A stretch of DNA of 64,000 nucleotides, taken from assembly GCA_003508835.1 (NCBI GenBank), contig PUFA01000143.1:3683501-3747500 (forward strand), given 5' to 3'. Within the stretch, counting starts at the first letter, position 1, and each line of letters begins with the position of its first letter. Below are positions 22,857 through 33,890 of this stretch, one piece after another. The notes beneath the pieces are model-generated. The model saw only the letters and a program-made list of their open reading frames with translations, searched no databases and had not been told where the DNA came from. The translations under genes were made by a program, and so were the position numbers. Source of the DNA: Eonycteris spelaea (taxonomy: Eukaryota > Chordata > Mammalia > Chiroptera > Pteropodidae).

Positions 22857-23608
22857 GAGTACTTATGTTTTCTTCTATGCAATTTATTATTTCAGATCTT
22901 ATATGTAGGTTTTTGGTCCATTTTGAGTTAATTTTGATATATGGTGATAGATAGCAGTCTGGTTTCATTCTTTTGTATGTGGTTTTCCAATTTCTCCAGC
23001 CCCATTTATTAAAGAAGCTTTCTTTTTTCCATTGCATGTTTTTAGCTCCTTTGTTGAGAATTATTTGCTCATGTATATGTGAATTTATTTCTGGGCTCTC
23101 AGTTCTGTTCCATTGGTCTATGTGTTTGTTTTTCTGCCAATGCCATGCTCTTTTGATTATTGTCTCTTTGTAGGATGATTCAAAGTCAAGCACTGTGATA
23201 CCTCTGGCCATGCTCTTTTTTCTCAGGATCACTTTGGCTATTTAGGGCCTTCTGTGATTCCATAGAAATCTGATGATTTTTGTTCTATTTCTCTTTTTAA
23301 AAAGCCATTGGGATTTTGATGGGGATTGCATTAAATCTGTATAATGCTTTGCGTAATATGGTCATTTTAACTATGCTGATTCTTTCAGTCCATGAACACA
23401 GATTATCTTTACATTCTTTCATGTCTTCTTCAATTTCTTTTAATAATGTCATGTCGTTTTCAGTGTATAGATAGGTCCTTCATGTGTTTTGTTAAGTTTA
23501 TTTCTAGGTATTGTATTCTTTGTGTCGCAATTGCAAAAGGAATTTTTATTTCCATTTCTTTTTCTGAAATTTCATTGTTAGTGTATAGGAACACAAGTGG
23601 ATTTTTTT

Positions 23609-23913
23609 TTTTTTGAAGTTTAGTGATTGTTTATTGTCACACAGAGCTAATTTGGCACAACTGGGATTTGATACAGGATTTTTAGGCTTCAAACCCATAT
23701 TCTTTCCCTATTCATAAGAATCCACTTAGTCAGTTTCTTTTGGCTTCTGCTGTCCCTAGAACTAACTACCTGAACTACTTGGTTTTGAGAATTACCACTC
23801 TAATGCCATCTCTAATCTAGTTAGCACTTATTATTAATCACCTGGACAGCTACTATTTTCTAGTAATTTAATTAAATTACAAAATGAGAAAACAATGAAT
23901 TCAGTTATATAAT
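23609..23913 (-). pseudogene. Retrocopy of a polyadenylated, MIR-containing transcript
   Basis: The insertion splits an L1 and is bounded by a perfect 16-bp duplication, ACAAGTGGATTTTTTT, at 23593-23608 and 23914-23929. On the minus strand it ends in an A tail (plus-strand T run from 23602 to 23614). A canonical AATAAA sits 15 nt before it (plus 23630-23635). The 80-100 nt before the signal resemble a MIR in sense orientation ('gggtttgaagcctaaa', 'ctctgtgtgac'), so the MIR probably supplied the poly(A) site. The upstream roughly 200 nt are unrecognised and contain no convincing ORF. The parent transcript is unknown, probably a noncoding RNA or a 3' UTR. Confidence 0.75.
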
Positions 23914-24893
23914 ACAAGTGGATTTTTTTACATTGATTTTTATCCTGCAACTTTATTGTATTTAATTATTGTTTCTCATAGGGTGTTTTGTTTTGTTTGT
24001 TTTGTTTCTGTTTTTCTGTTTTTGTTTTTTTTTGGTAGAAGCTTTAGGGTTGTCTATATAGAGAATCATGTCATCTGCAAAAAGTGACAATTTGACTTCT
24101 TCATTCCCAGTTTGGATGCCTTTCATTTCTTTCTATTGCCTGATTGCTCTAGCTCAGACTTCCAATATTATATTCAATAAGAGTGGTGAGAGAGGGCGTC
24201 CTTGTCTTGTTCCTGATCTTAGAGGGAAAGGTTTCAGTTTTTCACCATTGAGTATGATATTAGCTGAGGTTTTGTTGTATATGACCTTTACTATGTCAGG
24301 GCACTTTCCTTCTATACCCATTTTATTAAGTGTTTTAATCATAAATGGCTGCTGTACCTTGTCAAATGCTTTTTCTGCATCTATTGATATGATCATATGA
24401 TTTTTCTTTTATTTTTCTATGTGGTGTATTACATTGATCGATTTGTGCATGCTGAACCATCCTTGTGCCCATGGAAATGAAAAACCCACTTGATCGTGAT
24501 TTATAATATTTTTAATGTATCGTATGCAATTTGCTAATATTTTTTTTAGGATTTTTATATCTGTATGCATTGGAGGTACTGGTGTGTAGTTTTAATTTGT
24601 GTGTGTGTTATTCTTACCAGGTTTTGGTATTGGGGCAATGTTAGCCTCATAAAATGAGTTAGGAAGTTTTATATTTAAGGATATAAATGTCCTATAATAT
24701 CCTTGGAGTTCATAAGTTTTGATATGCAATTTTTTTAATTATCAAGTTCAACATATTCTTTTCTACAATGACTTCATATTTGTTCTGAGTTGAAAATAAT
24801 ATAAAATTTCCAAATTAGGAGGATTTTTCTAAGTACAATTTTTTGCTTTATTTCTCATTTAATTATATTGTATGCAGAGGATGTGCCCTATAC

Positions 24894-25118
24894 CAAAGGT
24901 CCCCAACATTTTTGGTGCCAGGTACCGGTGCTCCTATAAGAATCTGATGCCTGATAATCTGAGGCGGAGCTGAGGCTGTGATGCTAGCGCTGGGGAGTGG
25001 CTGTACATACAGATGAAGCTTTGCTCTCTCACCCACTTCTCATCTCCTGCTGTGTGGCCCGGTTCCTAACAGGGCAAAGACCAGTATTGGTCTGAGGCCG
25101 AGAGGTTGGAGACCCCTG
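24894..25118. mobile_element. hAT-Charlie MITE (MER1-like), copy 1
   Basis: Ends 'caaaggtccccaacattttt' and 'ggttggagacccctg' form imperfect terminal inverted repeats. The inner wording 'ctgctgtgtggcccggttcc' is characteristic. At 225 bp it appears shorter than the family consensus, as is the copy at 33.4 kb. Confidence 0.83.
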
Positions 25119-27124
25119 CCCGTATAGTGTTTCTTTGAAATTCATTCAGTCTTGCCTTATGGACAAGTAAGTGCCTGGTCACTTTTTTTTTTAATGTTCC
25201 TTGTGTACTTGAGAATGCACTTATTTAGTTGTGGGAAGTTTTTTTAATTGCATATACAACAGATTAAACTTGTTAGGTATATGCAAGTTTTCTAAATCTT
25301 TACTATTTTTTTCCCTGATTGATAATGATTGGCAGAGGTATGTTGAAATTTCCCACAATGATGTTACATTTGTGAATTTCCTCCTGAAGTTTTATCAATT
25401 TTTTCTTTATATATTTTGAGGCTAAGAGTATAAAGGCTTAGAATTACATGTCTTCATGATAAATTAACCTTTATTAATATTAATATTAGTGACCTCTCTA
25501 TCCTTAATAATGCTTTCTCACCTAAAATCTATTTTGTTTACTCTCAAAGCAACTCCTCAGCTTCCTTTTGGTTAATATTTGCCTGAAACAATTTGTTTTG
25601 TCCTTTGAACATATCTGTGTTTTAGGGGGTTCCCTGTCAACAACTTATTGGAAGACTTTTTTCTTTCTTCAAGCAACATGACAAACTGCCTTTTAACTGA
25701 TAAGTTTAAATCATTTTATTACATTTCTAATATACATAGACTTATGTCTACCATCTTACTTATTACCTTACATTTTCCTGCCTTTTTTAATGTTTCTTCT
25801 TTGCACTTTTAAATTTTTGTCCATTTGCCTGTGTTTCTCATTCTGTTTTTCCACCTAGTGATTTGGAAGTTATGGGCCCTATTTCTGTTCTTTTGGTTGT
25901 TATCCTTGAAATTTTACTGCATGTATATATTAATGAAGTCTAGAGTTATTTTAATCCTGCTATGAATAAGAGGACTTGGGAACATTTGAACCCCAATCAA
26001 TTCATTTGACTTACTTGCTCTCCGTTTCTAGTTTTTCGCTCTTAACACATTAATTAATATTATTGGTCATGTTGTTATTTTATCTTATCATGTTTATTTT
26101 GATTCTTTTATATTGTTGGCTCAGTAGTCCTTGTATCTTAGACTTTTTTTCCAGGATAATTTCCTTCTTCCTAGTTTATATAATTTAGAAATTATTTTAG
26201 TAATTACCTTTGTAACTAGTACATATTTCAGGCTCTGTAGATGGAAAATGTATCCGGTGTTTCCTTATTTTAAAATGTCTTTATTTTACCATCATTCTTG
26301 AAAGAATGGCTTTCAGATATGAAAATATTTAATTATTTTCTGGCTTCATTCATTGCTCTGGAAAAGGCCAATGTGTATCAAATTTCTATTCATGTAAAGA
26401 TGTTCTTTCTTTTCACCCTTTTTGCTTTTAAAATCTTCTGTCTTTGATGTTCCTTAGTAGTTTCATTACAGTATTTGTATTAGGATAGATTTCCTTTTAA
26501 TTGTCCTGCTTGGCATTTGTTTTCTTCTTATATCTACAGATTTATTTCTTATATTAGAAGAAATTTTCAGTTACTAGAGCTACAAATTATTGCTTCTCCT
26601 TTCTCTATTTTGTTCCTCTTGAATTCTGATTAGACACATTAGACTTAATCACTTTGTCTTCTGTATTTTTCCCTCATGTTTTTTAATCTCAGCTCTCAAG
26701 ATGCATTCTGGGTAATTTATTCAAATTTATAACCCAGTTCACACATACACACCATCCAGAAACATATAACCATTCGTCACACCTAAATTATAATAAATTT
26801 TGTTTCAATAAATATAGCTTTTCTTTTTGAAATTTTATTTCATTCTTCAAATTTGCCAAGTAATTTTATATAGCTCTTTGTCCCTTATTTATATGTTTGT
26901 GATTTTTACCTTTTTAAAATAGTTATTTTATATTTTATATATTTTAATTGTAATATTTCAAGCCTCGACAGATCCATTATTTTTTCTGACCCTTCCACAT
27001 AATGGTATGTTTCTTTTGTACTTGGTGATTTTTATTTGTGCATATCTTTATTTGATCTTACTCAGTGGCAAACTGAAAATCTAATTAAGGGTGCTTTTCT
27101 TCAGACAAGATTTAAATTCACTTC

Positions 27125-27462
27125 TGTTTTTTAAATTTAATTTATTGGGATAACATTGGTTAACAACCTTATATAAGTTTCAAGTGTACAATTCTATAAT
27201 ACATCATCTGTATATTGCATTGTGTGCTCACCGCCCAAAGTCTAGTCTTTCATTACCATATATTTGACCCCTTTTATCCTCTTCATGCTCCCCCAACCTC
27301 TTGCCACTGGCAACCACCATGTTGTTGTCTGTCTCTGAATTAGATTGTTTTGTCTATTTGTCACTTTCTGTTTTATATCCCACATATGAGTAAAATAATA
27401 ATGGTTCTTGTCCTTTTCCATCTTACTCATTTCATTAAGCATGATTCTCTTGCAAACTAGGG
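27125..27462 (-). mobile_element. 5'-truncated L1 3' end
   Basis: Reverse-oriented L1 3' terminus: 'aatttattgggataacattg', 'ccactggcaaccaccatgtt', 'ttttatatcccacatatgag', with a T-rich start representing the tail. The 66-codon minus-strand frame here lies in L1 3' UTR and is not a gene. Confidence 0.88.
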
Positions 27463-28116
27463 GGCTCTGTGCACCTGGGAGATGTTATCAGGAAGCCTAA
27501 ACTTAGTCAAGGCAGTATTTAAGGTTCATAGCTTGATTTAGCTTTCCTTTGTTCATTGTTTGTCATCTGTTTGTTTCCAACATGCACTTTTCTTTATACC
27601 CTCAACTTTAAAATAGTTTTGTTTCTTACAGTCTATTCAGTGGTGTTATTTTACTAAATTTTTTTCAGGCTCCAAGAAATATTTTCTGAGAATGTGTCAT
27701 TTCATAACAAATAAGACTTTATTTACCTGAATTATGAAGTGAAGGATTGAAACTTCAATTATATACAGGTTTTTATAAGTACTGACCTTCAAACTTAAAA
27801 ATTGGGGGAATCCCATCATGTCACTGGATATCTATTAGGCATATGTTGCTGCCATTTGGGACACTAGTTTTTATCCTGCTGGGATATGCATTTCTGTAAA
27901 TATGTATCTGCTCAGAGAAAAGGAACATATTCTCATCAAATGTTATTGTTATTCTCATCATAATGTTACACTGAAGCTCTTCTCAGTGTTGAGCATTTAT
28001 ACAAAATATATTACCTGTTATGGCAGATAGGATAAACATGGGGAAGAAGATGCTCTGTTTCTGGACAACAGTATTATATTTAATTTGAAAGGGGGGCCTT
28101 CTTTGTGTGCCTTTAA
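27463..28116. other. No recognisable feature
   Basis: AT-rich and unclassified. No exon or repeat could be supported. Confidence 0.45.
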
Positions 28117-28491
28117 ACCTTATTAGGCTTAGGGTTTAATTTTATGCCAAAAGAGAAGTTCTGTCTCCTGTGTTTTGTGGATAGTGATCAAAAACTGGCA
28201 TGTACAAATCTAAAAAGTGCATGCTTAAATTTGACTTCATTTACCCTGATTCATCCATTTAAGACAATGACTACCCATAGATTTCTAGTGAAGGAGAAGG
28301 AAATCTTGATCTCTCTATTGAATCAAAAAGTGTCTCCTAAAAGAACAAATGAATGCTTTTTTTGTAGAGTCTGCCTTCTCATGCAAGATGCCTGTGGAAT
28401 GTTCAGTGAAGTGCACTCGGAGTGCACCATCTTGAAGAACAGACAGTTGGAAGGGAAATCCTGCAGCCTGGCAGGGATGAAGGTTTCATAG
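28117..28491 (+). CDS. Candidate exon or chance ORF, uncharacterised
   Basis: A stop-free frame of 125 codons has ATG at 28144 and a TAG ending at 28491. Inside it a pyrimidine run and acceptor (CTTTTTTTGTAG, 28356-28367) precede 28368. From there the frame reads VCLLMQDACGMFSEVHSEC, then ending SCSLAGMK at 28482, where a weak GT donor (GTTTCA) follows. If spliced there, the exon ends in phase 0, which matches the phase-0 start of the exon at 41996. The Cys-rich piece NECFFCRVC lies just upstream. I do not recognise the protein. The weak donor and the expected number of chance ORFs in 64 kb keep confidence low. Confidence 0.28.
   Translation, partial: TLLGLGFNFMPKEKFCLLCFVDSDQKLACTNLKSACLNLTSFTLIHPFKTMTTHRFLVKEKEILISLLNQKVSPKRTNECFFCRVCLLMQDACGMFSEVHSECTILKNRQLEGKSCSLAGMKVS
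28384..28434. repeat. Two-step inverted repeat
   Basis: A perfect 8-bp dyad (GTGCACTC-G-GAGTGCAC, 28411-28427) is enclosed by a second perfect pair, CAAGATG (28384-28390) and CATCTTG (28428-28434), with a 20-nt bulge on the left arm. It could form a hairpin in RNA or DNA. Confidence 0.8.
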
Positions 28492-28509
28492 AAGGCCACA
28501 AGAGGAAGG

Positions 28510-31089
28510 TGAAGACACACAAAATAGCATCCAATTGACTACAATGGCTGGTTCTTTTATTAGTCTTTTATCTATAATTTTATTTTTAAATGAGGATCCT
28601 AGAGTTTGCCTGTAACACAAGGCCAAGGGTTGAGTGGAGCCCATGAAATACCTCTGAGGGAAAAATAATAATTGACAACAAAAATAATTACACAAGTTTA
28701 GTGATTCATAATTTTATAAAATTAAGATTTTAAAATGTTATGTGTATTTTAATTCTAAAAATTTGTTTTCTGTATGTTTTCTTAACTCTAACAATAAGGC
28801 ATCTTTGTATGAGTCAGTTAATGTAAATGAAAATATACTTTAGTGAAAAGACATAAGCATAAGCGAAACTCTGAAGTTATCACATATTTTTTCTTTTCAT
28901 GGTAAGAATGTTTTGTTCTCTGTCAAGTTTTATGGCAACTCACCCTAAAATGTTGTTTTGGATAGGCAGAGGTAGAACGGTATGTATATATGATCCAAAC
29001 TGTGGCTTTAACATTTATAATAATCGTCTTAATCCATGATTTCGGGAAAAGAAGAAATGTTTTTAATGGAACTATCCAGTCACATAGAGAATTAGCATGA
29101 ACCTCTAATTTGGGATATTTCTTAATCTTATTGTAACCTCTCCTCAAATACGGTGTTATTTTTAATTCTCTTGATGTTAATGTTTTGTTTAATTATGGTA
29201 ACATCTGAGCTTACAACAATATCTGAGGGAGAAAAAACCCATTATGCGTATATGATATTCTGATTTTGAAGCAGTTATGAATAGTGGTTTGCATAGTCAC
29301 CATTCTAGCCATCATTCTAAATTGTGAACATTTACTGAGCATTTTTCCTGACTGACTTCTATAGTCAGTCAGCTTTCCCATGGGCCTCAACTCTATGTCT
29401 CATCTGTCTTTCGTATGGCACTGTGCAGATGGTTGACAGCTCTGCCCAAGTGCTTGTTTTCCTGAAAGATGTATATTTCATAGACAGACCTCCTATAAGC
29501 ACTGGGTAGACACAGGAATATTTTATTGCTCCATGTAGATTTGCCTTGTAACAAATACTTCCTTTTGTTTCTAAAAGGGTGGCTATATTATAATGTAATT
29601 AGCTTATAGATTGGAGTGGAGTAGGGGCAGGGGTGTTGCTCAGACATTTGGGAAGCATATGAAGACACGTGAAAAGCTTCACTGGTCATATGAACCTTAT
29701 TTTTTAGTAAGACTGAACCTCATTTTAGTCCTCAGAATCACAAGCATCTGAAAAGACTAAATGTAGTTATGGTAAAAGATATCGCTCATGGCAAAGACCT
29801 GACAGCATTAACTCCATAGGAGCCATTTAGGAGATTGTCTTCCTTGACATGAACTCTACACCTGAGCCTCCCACCTGAGTACACCAGGATACAGTATGCT
29901 CCCATCTCAGGAGAGCCTCTGTATGGGGCAGCAGTTATTTGGGCTGTCAGGTTTCCTGGTCTACCCCAGGCCAAGGGGAGACTGCTCCATAACCAGAGAT
30001 GCACCTCTTGCTGGAGATTACAGGATGTAACTTCTTATGGAAATAATACTGGTGAGTGATAGCCAGGACTGGAATTAGGCGTCTTTGGCTCTATAAAGTT
30101 CATGTTCTTATATGATGTTCTACATCCATGTGTGTACCTAATGTTTAATCTCGTTTTGATGGGTTAAAATGGAAGCTGTACAACATTGCCACAGGAAGTG
30201 ATTTTTTTTCCATGTGAAATGCACTGAATATTTCAAATCATTCATTTACAAACTTTTGAAAGCCACTCCTTTTTTAAGTTGGTGACTGAATATCTGATGC
30301 TTTTTTCTTTTTTTATCTTGGCATTAATTTCTTTATCATTTGTATTTAACTTTATTTTGGCATGCATCCATTTAAATAAATATTTAAATTGCTTTTTTGT
30401 TCTTTTGTAAGCTACATTTCTTTGAAACTTTTATTAAGTAGTTTTGGGATGTGGGTGTTATAATTGCCTATTAGTGATATCATCAATTGTCAGTCATCCA
30501 CCAGTAGCCCAGTAAACGCAGATTGTCTCCCCCCCACCCTCAAATTATGATGTTTCTTAGCAACTCTCATAAACTTTAACAAAATTTACTTCTCATAAAC
30601 TTTAACAAAATACTCTTACTTCCATAAGTTCGAGCTAAAATGATTAACTATAATTATATAATTTAAATATCTAATACAGAAAATAACTTTTTTGCTAGTT
30701 GGAAGATAGTTGTATGTTTAGTCTAAATCATGGAGTCTTATAGATCTTGGCTACCAGATTTCTATCTGGTCCATGGTTATTGTAATGGAAAAATCACTAT
30801 TCCCTTTGAAGTAGACTGATGACCTCAGAGCCATCAAGTCAGACAAACATGATGTTGGACCACTGTGCAGGGAGCACCACTCTGTTTACCAGCCTCTTTT
30901 GGGAAGGCTTACGGGAAAACAGCTGTCATATTTTTTGTGTTTCTCTGACATATTTTTGAAGTTGAGTGTCTATACTGACTGGTTAAAGTAAGAAGAGTCA
31001 GAAAAATAGCCTGGATTTAAAGTAAAAAAACTACCATTTTCAAAATAACACTGAAGCATGCTTGCTAAGCAGAATGTGGAGCTCTGCCT
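28510..31089. other. Unclassified DNA with one small tandem duplication
   Basis: No gene or repeat family recognised. A unit containing TCTCATAAACTTTAACAAAA is duplicated in tandem (about 30565-30611). A C run occurs at 30529-30536. Confidence 0.5.
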
Positions 31090-31170
31090 ATGCTTTTCTC
31101 CTCTCTGGAACACTCCTTGCTGTTTGTTCAGTGACTTCTCCTACAGAGTATCCCCTGAACTTTCCTCCCA
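31090..31170 (+). mobile_element. Possible L2 fragment
   Basis: 'ctctggaacactccttgctg' followed by 'agtgacttctcctacagagt' resembles the L2 3' region ('cctggaacgctcttcccc'). Short and diverged. Confidence 0.38.
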
Positions 31171-31872
31171 AGTGGCCTGTGCAGCAGTTATTAGGTCAAA
31201 CAAGTAGAAAAGTGACATTACTTTGATGTCATTCTATGTATGAACTTTATCTTTTTATTGCTGATTATTGTATATTTTTATTTTTATATGATAAGGCAAT
31301 ACTGAGGGGAAAAAAAGAAATTTCCTGAAATACGTTAACCCTATTGATGTGGAAAATATAGCTATCAATTTTTTTGTGGGGGAGAGGGGACCATCTTTTG
31401 GTTCAAAACCCTCCTAGTATTTATGTCTCAAATTATTAAACCTATGTATTGAAAATATTAATTTTTAGGTACCATTTTATATAGATCTCTTGAATGGCCC
31501 TTTAAGAGTAAAGTATTGGAGAAGATTTTATTACGGAGCATTAATTAGTACTCACTGTACACAGAGGGCTCCACCTGAGTACTGAGAATGACAAGGAAGC
31601 AATTGATACCATCTTGACCTTGAATTGCACCCCTTAGAACAGAAAACTAGGTAGACACTAGTATTAGAGCAATTGATGCTTTAAGTAACTAGATCTTAAC
31701 TGACTGATCTCAAACGCTTTTATGACAGAAGTGAGAACAAATGCTTTAAACATCTTGATTTGGCAGAAGGAAAAGTTCTCTTCAAGTTGGTGAAATGTTA
31801 TCTGTGAAAACAAAAGCAAGATTAAGAAAGATGTATGCAAAAAAAGAAGAAAGAGGGTTTATTGAAAAGATA
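31171..31872. other. No recognisable feature
   Basis: AT-rich unclassified DNA. Confidence 0.45.
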
Positions 31873-31945
31873 ATTCACTCATTTATTCTATAAATATTTA
31901 GTACCTGTTAGTGCTATGCCCCTGGCTAGTTGCTGTAAAATTAAG
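31873..31945 (-). mobile_element. MIR/L2 tail in reverse
   Basis: 'cactcatttattctataaat', 'atttagtacctgttagtgct' and 'atgcccctggctagttgctg' follow the reversed MIR/L2 tail (ttcattcaacaaatatttat ... gtgccaggcactgtgct). Confidence 0.58.
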
Positions 31946-33176
31946 CTCTGTGCTAGATTTTTGGAATTTATTCTAGACCAGAATATACTGAGGTATAAAG
32001 TCAGCTAGATAAAGCCTTAAAATCCTATTATTAGGGATTCTGCATTGGTACCAGAGAAAGTTAGGGCCACTGTGAATTTTTGAGAGGAGAAAAGAAGAGG
32101 TAATAGAAATGAAAGTGAGGTTAAGATTTATCTTACTGTTGTACTTATAGTAGATTTGACATAAATGGAGAGAGATTGGGGCAGGGCTATAAGTTTGGAA
32201 ACTTCTGCAGCAATTGAGGGAAGAGCAAAGAACCAATTACCAGTCAATTTTGAATTTCTGGCACCTACAGGCAGTTCTAGTAAAGAGCTGTGGCAGATGC
32301 CAAGAGATAAAATAGACCACTTCTTCCAACAGCTTGTGGACCAGCAGGAGATCCCAGGAGGAGACCTAAAAAGGCACCATCTGGCAAGTGCCTAATAGAG
32401 AAAGCTGTGGCTGATAGCCACCACCACTGAGGAAGGCTCAGAGGGTAGGTAAGATTTAAGAATTTTAAGGAAAACAAGAAAGGCCTGGGACCAAGGACTA
32501 GAATGATGAATGGAGGAAGGACAGCCTTCATTGCCGTCTAAGCAGCCATTTGCCTCCTTTGGGAGAAGGTATGGAGATAAGAAGAACACTGCTGTCTGAT
32601 TAGCTTTAATGAAAGAATAAGCTATTGGGTACTTGGGAGGGGGTTACATTTCAGAGAATGATCCAATAAATAGTTTATTGTTTAAATAACAGCTTTTGTT
32701 TCTAAGGTAGCAGATGAAGTGCTGATAAATTTACACTAAAAGCCAAGCTTAGTCAACATGCTCAAAAACTAACCTAGTGGTCAGGAAAACAAAGTCCCTT
32801 AGAAGCCCTCTTCCCAATCTCTAGCTGCTGTACTTGTGGCCTTTGGACCCCCCACTAGAGCATGTACCATTTCCTGGGCCTAGAACACTTTGTTTTTCTC
32901 CTGGGCTTTATTTAAGCCTCTCCTTGCTCTCACAGGCCGGTCATCTGTGTTCCTTCATTAAGACTCCTGGCACTTTAACCTGGCACTGCCTTCTTTGTCT
33001 CCTGCAGCAGTTACTGCTGCATCGCCCCCTCCCCTTCTCCACCAGGGCACCCAATGGTAACAGTGCTTTGGTGCCTATACTATATACAGGGCAGTGTGGG
33101 ATTCCCACCAGAGAGGTATATTTTAATGTAAATAAGAGTGACACCAGAAGTTTAAGTTTGACTACGTTCAATTATT
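31946..33176. other. Unclassified single-copy-like DNA
   Basis: Locally less AT-rich (32160-33060). Open frames at 32165-32395 and 32834-33241 have no recognisable domains. I could not place convincing splice sites around them. The second runs into a microsatellite. Confidence 0.45.
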
Positions 33177-33235
33177 TTATTTGTTTGTTTGTTTATCTTT
33201 CTTTCTTTCTTTCTCTTTCTTTCTTTCTTTATTTT
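33177..33235. repeat. (TTTG)n/(TTTC)n microsatellite
   Basis: TTTG units pass into TTTC units with one CTCT interruption, then a T-rich end. Confidence 0.95.
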
Positions 33236-33341
33236 TGGTAATATACAGACATCAACACTTGTATGAGGAGCATTGGGATGGCTTTCCCCACTGTCCTGCG
33301 CCATGTGCTGGGCTGCCCAGATCTGAGTCACACTGACTTAT

Positions 33342-33399
33342 TGACATACAGACCTTGTATGGTCACTGTGACATACAAGTAACAAGGTCTGGTCACTGT
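33342..33399. repeat. Compact dyad and direct repeats
   Basis: CTTGTAT (33354-33360) pairs with ATACAAG (33373-33379) around GGTCACTGTGAC, itself nearly palindromic. AGACCTTGT (33350-33358) pairs with ACAAGGTCT (33382-33390). GACATACA and GGTCACTGT each occur twice in the same direction. It could be a relic of a palindromic DNA element. Confidence 0.7.
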
Positions 33400-33422
33400 T
33401 GCACCCCTTGTCACAGTATAGC

Positions 33423-33639
33423 CAGTTGTCCCAACCTTTTTGGCACCAGAGACTGATACTCATATGAGAATCTAATGTCTGCTGATCAGAGGTGGAGCTG
33501 AGGCAGTGATGCTAGAGCTAGGGAGCAGCTGCAAATACGGATGAAGCTTCACTCACTTGCGTGCCACTCACATCCTGCTGTGCGGCCCATTTCCTAACAG
33601 GCCACTGATCGTTACCAGTCGGGAGTTTGGGGGCCCTTG
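33423..33639. mobile_element. hAT-Charlie MITE (MER1-like), copy 2
   Basis: Same family as 24894-25118. It starts 'cagttgtcccaacctttttg' and contains 'tgagaatctaatgtctgctg' and 'ctgctgtgcggcccatttcc'. It is flanked by GTATAG at 33416-33421 and 33640-33645, consistent with a decayed 8-bp hAT target duplication. The inner 'atacggatgaagcttcact' block matches copy 1, so both derive from one subfamily. Confidence 0.85.
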
Positions 33640-33789
33640 GTATAGATAATCAGTAAATTGTTGATGTTTTTGAGAATGCCTAGTGGCCAGTATTTCAGAC
33701 TGGCCTGCTGATCATTAGGCTCTGTGAGCTTAGGAACCGTTTCTTGCTCACCATCATATTTCTTGTATGTAGACTCTGTTCTCACCCGC

Positions 33790-33890
33790 TTCTTACAGAG
33801 GAGGGCGTGAAACTGAGGTGAGGTTGATTGGCCCAGGGTGACACAATTGGCCGGGGTCAAGCTCTAGTGGGCACCAGGGTGTTCAGTCTC
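33790..33890 (-). mobile_element. MIR SINE fragment
   Basis: 'cttacagaggagggcgtgaa', 'ttggcccagggtgacacaat' and 'ggccggggtcaagctctagt' follow the reversed MIR core. Confidence 0.6.

Larger units (their letters stand above)
22857..26720 (-). mobile_element. Long L1 ORF2 remnant
   Basis: Reverse-oriented L1. On the minus strand, broken frames encode reverse transcriptase hallmarks: [12 protein letters not shown] and [15 protein letters not shown] near 24154-24396, and WGWRNWKTTYKRMKPDCYL near 22960-23010. From about 24700 to 26720 the sequence is older L1-type antisense DNA, with less certain boundaries. It is interrupted by a retrocopy (23609-23913), a T/G-rich expansion (23980-24035) and a hAT element (24894-25118). 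No functional ORF remains. Confidence 0.85.

Noticed and set aside
24154..24396. 80-residue minus frame with reverse transcriptase motifs as a gene
   Set aside because: It is a short intact stretch of a decayed L1 ORF2; flanking frames are broken.
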